Positions 59,901-64,000 of a stretch of DNA of 64,000 bases are shown in pieces. The notes beneath the pieces were generated by a model that saw only the letters and a list, made by a program, of their open reading frames with translations, had not been told where the DNA came from and made no database searches. The DNA is taken from assembly GCA_934271715.1 (NCBI GenBank), contig CAKQRZ010000001.1, positions 124,001 through 188,000 on the forward strand. The letters are read 5' to 3'. Every line of letters begins with the position of its first letter. Within the stretch, counting starts at the first letter, position 1. The translations under genes and the position numbers were made by a program. The DNA is from an uncultured Alphaproteobacteria bacterium. GTDB taxonomy: Bacteria > Pseudomonadota > Alphaproteobacteria > RF32 > CAG-239.

Positions 59901-62448
59901 CCAAGCCGTCAATATTCAGCTGCAGGCGGTAGGTGCCTTTTTCAAAGTTATCTAAATTCAGCGCTAGCTCGGCATTGCCGTTTGCATCGGTCAAAGCTTC
60001 CGGCAGAGAATCTTTATAGCTGCGGGTTTGCTGCTCTTGCAGCGGGTCGCGGAATGTATATCCGGCAAATTCCGAAAAATAGAAAGCGGCCGGAGTCAAG
60101 CTGTATTCGGCCTGCAGCGTGTGTCCGGCGGCTGGGTTGCCGTAGAGATTCTGCAGGTTAACCGCCGCCAGCAGAGAAGTTTCATCCTGCCAGCCTTTAG
60201 GCGCTTCCGGCTGCCAATTTGCCTTGATTTTCAGCGAATCCGGCGCAAATTCTTCTACAATAAAAGAGCCGCTTGCCGCAAAACGCTGAGAACCGTCTTT
60301 GTCATTGAGCCATAAATCCATGGTATAGGTACCGGTCGGGGCTGCTGCAGGCAGGAAAAATTCATATTCCATAAAGCCGAATTCATTGCTCTGCAGTTTT
60401 TTAGAGGCTAAAATTTCGCCGTTAGGCTTGCGGATTGTCAGTTCAAACGGCAGCTGCTGCGGTGCATTTAAATCGGCTTGGCGCACCAAAATTCCGAGGT
60501 GTCCGCTTTCGGACGGGCGGTAAATTCCGCGGTCGCTGAAAATATAGCCTTTAATAGAAGTCTGCGGAGTGTTTCCGCCGTCAATATAGTCGCCGCCCAC
60601 GTCAAAGCGCGACATATTAAGCGTGCGGTCCTCGCGGTTAATCGGCAAAAATGAAATATCATTGCCTAAAACAACTTTATAGGCAACGGCGTATTTGTCA
60701 TTTTTAAATTCTGAAAAATCGGCAATTTCCGCCAGACCTTGTTCATTGGTAACCGCGCTCAGAACCGGCAGTCCGTTTTTGCCTAAAACTTGTATTTTGG
60801 CACCGGAAACCGGCGTTTCTTTTGCTATATCCGAAACAAAAATATTGTGCGTGCCGTCAGCATTGTCTTTTACCACAATGCCTAAGTCGGTCAATAAAAG
60901 CAGGCGCTTTGCCGGAACGCTCCTGCGGTTGCCGTTTGCACCTTGCAGCGTCAGCAAAAATATGCCTTTGCGGTTTTGGAAATAGTCGTTTAAATCCAGC
61001 GAAGAATAATTAGCCTCAGCCGGATGAGCGGTGTTTATCGGTAGTTTTTTATGGAAAACTTCAGAAATATTATCTTCCGAAAAGAGATAATTGGCAAAAT
61101 CCGGAGTATCAAAATTTCCGTAAGTCTGCGTAACCAGATGATTTAAATCGCTTTCTTTAATGCGGGCAATATCGGCGGTTAATTCTTTGGTGCCGCGGGA
61201 AAGAAAAGCAATTTTGCGGCTGCCCTGCAAAGAAATCAGCGAGCCGTCAAAAGCAATATCGGCTTCAAGCGGGTAGGGCGCAAAGTTTGTGGAAACTGCC
61301 GATACGGTATTGCTTTGCCCGAGCTTGAAACCTTCTACCGAAGTCAAGCCGTTATCAAACATTGCCAGCAGGCAGCCGTCATTCTGCGGCTCGTCATATT
61401 TGAACATGTGGGTTTTAGAATTTTCATTCTGCAGCGAAACTTCTTGTATTTTCAGCGGTTTTATTTTTTTCAAAAGCTCTTCTTTACCGGCATCGGTAGA
61501 CCATTTTTGACTTATCTTATAGCAGCTTTCCGGCACATAGTTCAAAACCAAAGCCTGCTGCAGCTGTCGGCTGTTTACGGCGGTGGTGAATTCTATGCTG
61601 AAAATCTGTTCCGGATTGTTATTATTCTGACTGTTGCGGACAATGCGCGATGAGGTGTCCTTAATTTTGAAAAATGTGCTGCTGCTAGGGATTTTAACAG
61701 TCGCTTCCAGATTTTTATCTAAAGTTTTTGCATTATAAGCATTGCCTAAATTGCTGATGCTGATTTTTGCAAAATCTTCTTCGCTTTTGATTTTTACTGG
61801 TTTGGATATAATGTGCAGAACCGTGTTAAGGTCGGTCATTTTATAGTCAAAGTCATAGCTTTCGCCGCTGACGGTGCGGATTTTTACATAATCTTTCAGC
61901 TCATTGGCGCTGATTGGATAGCTAAACTTAAAACTGGCGGTAACTGCTTTATTTTTCAGGTCGCGCGGGTCTTCATAAAATTCGGCTTTCAGAAGATTTC
62001 CGCTGAAAATCGGCGTAGAAAACTTGGCAGTCAGGTCTTTGGTCTTGTGCGGAGAGTTAAAAATATTTTTGCTTAAGCTGACCTTATAAACTGTATCGGG
62101 CAGCCAATCGGTCTGTGGAGTAAACGAGAGTTTTTGGCGGTTTACCCATTGCCAGCTGCCGCGGATATCCGGCTGAATGGATATACCGGTATTGAAATCA
62201 ACTCCGAGTTTGCCGGCGTCGGCTGCCGGCTGGTTAAAGCTTATATATAAAGGACGTGGTTCAGGTTTGTCGGGGTCGGCATAATAGGTTGGGGCAGGCG
62301 GCTCTACAGAGCTTATATTTACGGCGTCAGCCGCAGCGCCCAGTTCATAGCCTCCGCTGAAATAGAATCCGGCAGCGCCTCCGGCAACAGCGATGATAAC
62401 GGCAAAAATGCCAGCCCACAAAGATTTTTTGCTAATCTGAATTTTCAT
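56929..62448 (-). CDS. Bacterial alpha-2-macroglobulin
   Basis: The 1839-residue protein has an N-terminal membrane anchor (LWAGIFAVIIAVAGGAAGFYF), then a long array of macroglobulin (MG) domains, including the bait-region area, and a thioester domain with CTEQ (YPHYCTEQTISKVFPATELF, about residue 1420), fitting the C-x-E-Q thioester signature. It ends with a receptor-like C-terminal domain. It traps host proteases covalently in the periplasm. Unlike YfhM of E. coli, no lipobox is seen, so it is held by a membrane helix. It overlaps pbpC, which follows on the same strand. It is the largest gene in the window. Confidence 0.93.
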   Translation of the reverse strand: MKIQISKKSLWAGIFAVIIAVAGGAAGFYFSGGYELGAAADAVNISSVEPPAPTYYADPDKPEPRPLYISFNQPAADAGKLGVDFNTGISIQPDIRGSWQWVNRQKLSFTPQTDWLPDTVYKVSLSKNIFNSPHKTKDLTAKFSTPIFSGNLLKAEFYEDPRDLKNKAVTASFKFSYPISANELKDYVKIRTVSGESYDFDYKMTDLNTVLHIISKPVKIKSEEDFAKISISNLGNAYNAKTLDKNLEATVKIPSSSTFFKIKDTSSRIVRNSQNNNNPEQIFSIEFTTAVNSRQLQQALVLNYVPESCYKISQKWSTDAGKEELLKKIKPLKIQEVSLQNENSKTHMFKYDEPQNDGCLLAMFDNGLTSVEGFKLGQSNTVSAVSTNFAPYPLEADIAFDGSLISLQGSRKIAFLSRGTKELTADIARIKESDLNHLVTQTYGNFDTPDFANYLFSEDNISEVFHKKLPINTAHPAEANYSSLDLNDYFQNRKGIFLLTLQGANGNRRSVPAKRLLLLTDLGIVVKDNADGTHNIFVSDIAKETPVSGAKIQVLGKNGLPVLSAVTNEQGLAEIADFSEFKNDKYAVAYKVVLGNDISFLPINREDRTLNMSRFDVGGDYIDGGNTPQTSIKGYIFSDRGIYRPSESGHLGILVRQADLNAPQQLPFELTIRKPNGEILASKKLQSNEFGFMEYEFFLPAAAPTGTYTMDLWLNDKDGSQRFAASGSFIVEEFAPDSLKIKANWQPEAPKGWQDETSLLAAVNLQNLYGNPAAGHTLQAEYSLTPAAFYFSEFAGYTFRDPLQEQQTRSYKDSLPEALTDANGNAELALNLDNFEKGTYRLQLNIDGLEAGSARGVGTSLNTLVSPAKYLVGWKADGKLGYLHKDSEHKISFIAINNNLQPQSLDNLTLQLAKKEYISSLSEQKNGTYKYQMVAKENILQHRPFAISEAGTEETLPTAKAGEYILKVLNAENQVLAKIEFNVAGATNLLQSADKNASLSVKLNKTEYAADENIEMQISAPYSGYGLITIERDKVYAYKWFKTDTSAFSQSIVMPSGPEGNAYLNIAVFRSLQSPEIYTSPLSYAAVPFNINKENRRLNISLDAPHTVKPGEDLVINYKTSEPAQIVVYGVNEGILQVARYKMPKLLDIFLAKRALRVVTEQIMDLIMPDIRFLKNLSSSGGDGGEEETALDRNLNPFARKTDKPVAFWSGILPSAENGGSYTYKVPETFNGSIKIMAEAVSLKRFGSTEQNVLVRGDFALTPSGPYNAAPNDEFVMGLSLGNLVENSGENYPIRVSATTSDGLELIGDNSQTVSVNENGEAFLKFRFKAKEKLGSQQITFKAQALSDSSKKAVMPYTLSIRPAVPYSSKFNFGLAKSSYTVEDTEDLYAEYRTQQLSASSSPLVLAQGLLKYLNKYPHYCTEQTISKVFPATELFFKSPKLVKGLDIYALFDDAVRILRERQVLGGGFTAWSNWTLDINPRDTLYATHFLVTAKQHGFNVPNGLLDLALGYCETVAARQPADEYDYNPAYAAYILTLNGKVTTNYLLNLEEFYKANYAKDWRTGLGAEFLAASYKMLQDEKRADSLAGLYKDRGDGTENAVNIYLLAKHFPEKLKTLDKASLETLLKPLAGGNFTTYSAGWSVLALNAFNSQTADKEIKFSQFAPVYTPFPTVDYLPQTKGLSVSALQPFYYANTQQGFVKSAQIKAAAKGISVSKSVTDKNGQPVTKAKLGDILNVKVVYSSLGKEPVYDVALTDLLSGCFEVVAGSLKTESGVDASEIREDRINVYAAAFVYEKSFSYQVKVVAEGTFALPPVYAGAMYQPLLQANSDLRKITVGD

Positions 62449-62536
62449 GAATATTCTCCCCGATAAAACCGATATGCAAAATAATAAGCCTTTGCCGCTG
62501 ATTTACAAGATTTATTAACAAATTGTAAACAAAATA

Positions 62537-62562
62537 CACCGCCCTGAATAAACAGAGCGGTG
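62537..62562 (-). terminator. Probable terminator of the FucO-like gene
   Basis: CACCGC (62537-62542) and GCGGTG (62557-62562), with inner CTG/CAG pairs, lie 26 bases past the minus-strand stop at 62588. The tail on the minus strand is TATTTTGTTT, a moderate U-run. Confidence 0.6.
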
Positions 62563-62587
62563 CGAGGTGTTGGGAACAGCTACGAAT

Positions 62588-63751
62588 TTATTTACCGTAA
62601 AAGGCTTTTTTATAAACTTCCAATACCAATTCTTTGCAGCAAGGGCGCGGATTGCCGCCGGTGCAGACATCTGCCATAGCAGCTTCTGCCAAAGCTTCCA
62701 AATCTTCTTCCTTAACATTGATATCTTTCAAAGTTTCCGGAATGTTTACATCTTTTTTGAGCTGTTTTACAGCCTCAATAGCGGCTTTACGGTATTCTTC
62801 CTGCGACATTTCATCAACGCCTTTAACCCCCATAGCGCGGGCAATTTCGCGGAATTTTTCGCCGGTGTACGGAGCGTTAAATTCCATAACATACGGCAGC
62901 AGAACGGCATTAGCCACACCGTGCGGAGTGTTATAAAACGCGCTGAGCGGGTGAGCCATACCATGAACAACGCCCAAGCCGACGTTAGAAAACGCCATAC
63001 CGGTCATATATTGGCCAAGCGCCATATCTTCACGTCCTTTCGGATCGTTTTCCACGGCTTTGCGCAAAGAGCGCGAGATAATTTCAATAGCTTTCAAGTT
63101 CAAAGTATCGGCTAATTCCCAAGAAGCTAAAGTTGTGTAGCCCTCAATAGCGTGAGTAAGCGCATCCATACCGGTGGCGGCAGTCAATCCTTTCGGCATA
63201 GAAGACATCATTTCCGGGTCAACAATAGCCACAACTGGAATATCGTGTGGGTCTACGCAGACAAATTTACGGCGCTTTTCCTCATCTGTAATCACATAGT
63301 TAATGGTGGTTTCGGCGGCGGTGCCGGCAGTAGTGGCAATGGCAATAACCGGAACGCTTTTATGCTTGGTCGGAGCAACGCCCTCCAAAGAAACAACGTC
63401 AGAAAATTTCGGATTGTTGATGATTATACCGATACCTTTAGCTGTGTCTTGCGGAGAACCGCCGCCAATGGCAATCATATAGTCGGCTCCGGCCTTTTTG
63501 AAAGCCTCAACGCCTTCTTTAACCACATTTACGCTCGGATTGGCTTTTACTTTGTCATAAATTGCATAAGCCATATTGTTTTTATCCAACAAGTCTGTGA
63601 TTTTTTTCACCACGCCGAATTTTACCAAGTCTGAATCGGTAACGATTAAGGCTTTTTTGAAGCCGCGGGCTTTAGCCTCGGTGATTACTTCATCTTTAGC
63701 GCCGTAGCCGTGATAGCTGGTTTCATTTAACATAAAACGTTTTGCAGTCAT
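62588..63751 (-). CDS. fucO: Iron-containing alcohol dehydrogenase, FucO-like
   Basis: The 387-residue enzyme has the Fe-ADH motifs GGGSPQDTAKGIGII for NAD binding and ATGMDALTHAIEGY and GVVHGMAHPLSAFYNTPHG with metal-binding histidines, close to lactaldehyde reductase (propanediol oxidoreductase). It reduces aldehydes such as lactaldehyde with NADH, a fermentation step. AAAGGAAAC lies upstream of the ATG. It stands alone between two terminators or gene ends. Class assignment is firm; the exact substrate is inferred. Confidence 0.88.
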   Translation of the reverse strand: MTAKRFMLNETSYHGYGAKDEVITEAKARGFKKALIVTDSDLVKFGVVKKITDLLDKNNMAYAIYDKVKANPSVNVVKEGVEAFKKAGADYMIAIGGGSPQDTAKGIGIIINNPKFSDVVSLEGVAPTKHKSVPVIAIATTAGTAAETTINYVITDEEKRRKFVCVDPHDIPVVAIVDPEMMSSMPKGLTAATGMDALTHAIEGYTTLASWELADTLNLKAIEIISRSLRKAVENDPKGREDMALGQYMTGMAFSNVGLGVVHGMAHPLSAFYNTPHGVANAVLLPYVMEFNAPYTGEKFREIARAMGVKGVDEMSQEEYRKAAIEAVKQLKKDVNIPETLKDINVKEEDLEALAEAAMADVCTGGNPRPCCKELVLEVYKKAFYGK

Positions 63752-63859
63752 AGTTGTTTCCTTTCATAAAAATTGTTAAATACTTATGCTTTAAATATAT
63801 AGCAAAAATTGTTTAGCAACAGGTTAATTTTGTGTATAAAAATATGTAGTTAATATGTA

Positions 63860-63888
63860 TTGACTTTGTATGCGTTTTATAATATATT
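63860..63888 (+). promoter_or_regulatory. Promoter and operator of the antitoxin gene
   Basis: TTGACT (63860-63865) and TATATT (63883-63888) are 17 bases apart. The 12-bp palindrome ATAATATATTAT (63879-63890) covers the -10, as expected for autoregulation by a ribbon-helix-helix antitoxin. Confidence 0.65.
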
Positions 63889-63909
63889 ATATTTAGCAAG
63901 GAGGAGAAA

Positions 63910-64000
63910 ATGACATCACTTATTCAAGCCAGAGTAGACAGCAAACTAAAAGAAGAAGCTGAAAATATTATGTCGCAGCTTGGTATCAGCTTAAATGAAG
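63910..64000 (+). CDS. RelB/DinJ-type antitoxin, N-terminal part
   Basis: Only the first 30 codons are in the window. MTSLIQARVDSKLKEEAENI and SQLGISLNE match the ribbon-helix-helix N-terminus of RelB/DinJ antitoxins. AGGAGGAG precedes the ATG. A RelE/YafQ-type toxin is expected just downstream, outside the window. Confidence 0.75.
   Translation, partial: MTSLIQARVDSKLKEEAENIMSQLGISLNE

Noticed and set aside
61315..61653. Long plus-strand frames antisense to the macroglobulin and pbpC genes
   Set aside because: They are codon shadows without ribosome sites in clearly coding minus-strand genes.

Overview
The window looks like a chromosomal piece of an uncultured, host-associated alphaproteobacterium with moderate to low GC; a gut RF32 / 'Azospirillum sp. 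CAG'-type lineage is my inference, not something I could test. The evidence is a ChpT-type histidine phosphotransferase, the order M48 protease - rne | amiC - PBP1A - prfB, clpP-clpX, trmFO, slyX and an alpha-2-macroglobulin/PBP1C pair. No phage, IS element or CRISPR array was found.

Layout. 1-6.7 kb: end of an unknown gene, a serine-recombinase-like protein that has lost its catalytic residues, and a five-gene surface-polysaccharide operon (GT32-WavE fusion, small-molecule kinase, nucleotidyltransferase-HAD fusion, DUF6492-like protein, membrane protein) that becomes very AT-rich. 6.8-12.6 kb: tRNA-Ala, an intact Mpi/Hin-like serine recombinase, a structured RNA, three orphan prepilin-like genes and four small membrane-protein genes. 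12.6-25.2 kb: housekeeping and envelope genes (BepA-like protease, RNase E, AmiC, PBP1A, frameshifted prfB, AsmA-like protein, HAD protein). 25.2-26.4 kb: second copy of the structured RNA and a fourth prepilin gene. 26.4-46.5 kb: nagB, slyX, a large YwqK-repeat protein, two TPR membrane proteins, a Lon-like protease, clpPX, lipoproteins, a 5'-nucleotidase, two degenerate squalene-synthase-like proteins, trmFO and chpT. 46.5-49.8 kb: a poly-A-frameshifted LprI-like gene and a second divergent prepilin locus. 49.8-64 kb: ugd, ldh, ybaK, a 21-residue-repeat protein, guanine deaminase, PBP1C plus alpha-2-macroglobulin, a FucO-like dehydrogenase and the start of a RelB/DinJ antitoxin.

The most unusual material is the prepilin family. 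Six paralogs share a GRSMIEMLGVLAI N-terminus and a cysteine-rich C-terminus. Two of them (minus strand, 11446 and 48741) start at an ATG followed seven codons later by an (AG)7 dinucleotide tract. At seven repeats the ATG is out of frame with the long prepilin reading frame; six or nine repeats would join them. These look like contingency (phase-variable) genes. Both lie in divergent loci with identical architecture: 21-bp perfect inverted repeats 134 bp apart between two outward-facing prepilin genes. Two other prepilin genes follow a shared ~170-nt structured RNA ending in a terminator, with compensatory base changes between the copies. In five of the six genes the prepilin leader, which prepilin peptidase should remove, carries palindromic repeat elements read in frame. 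Together this suggests a variable surface-pilin repertoire under several layers of switching.
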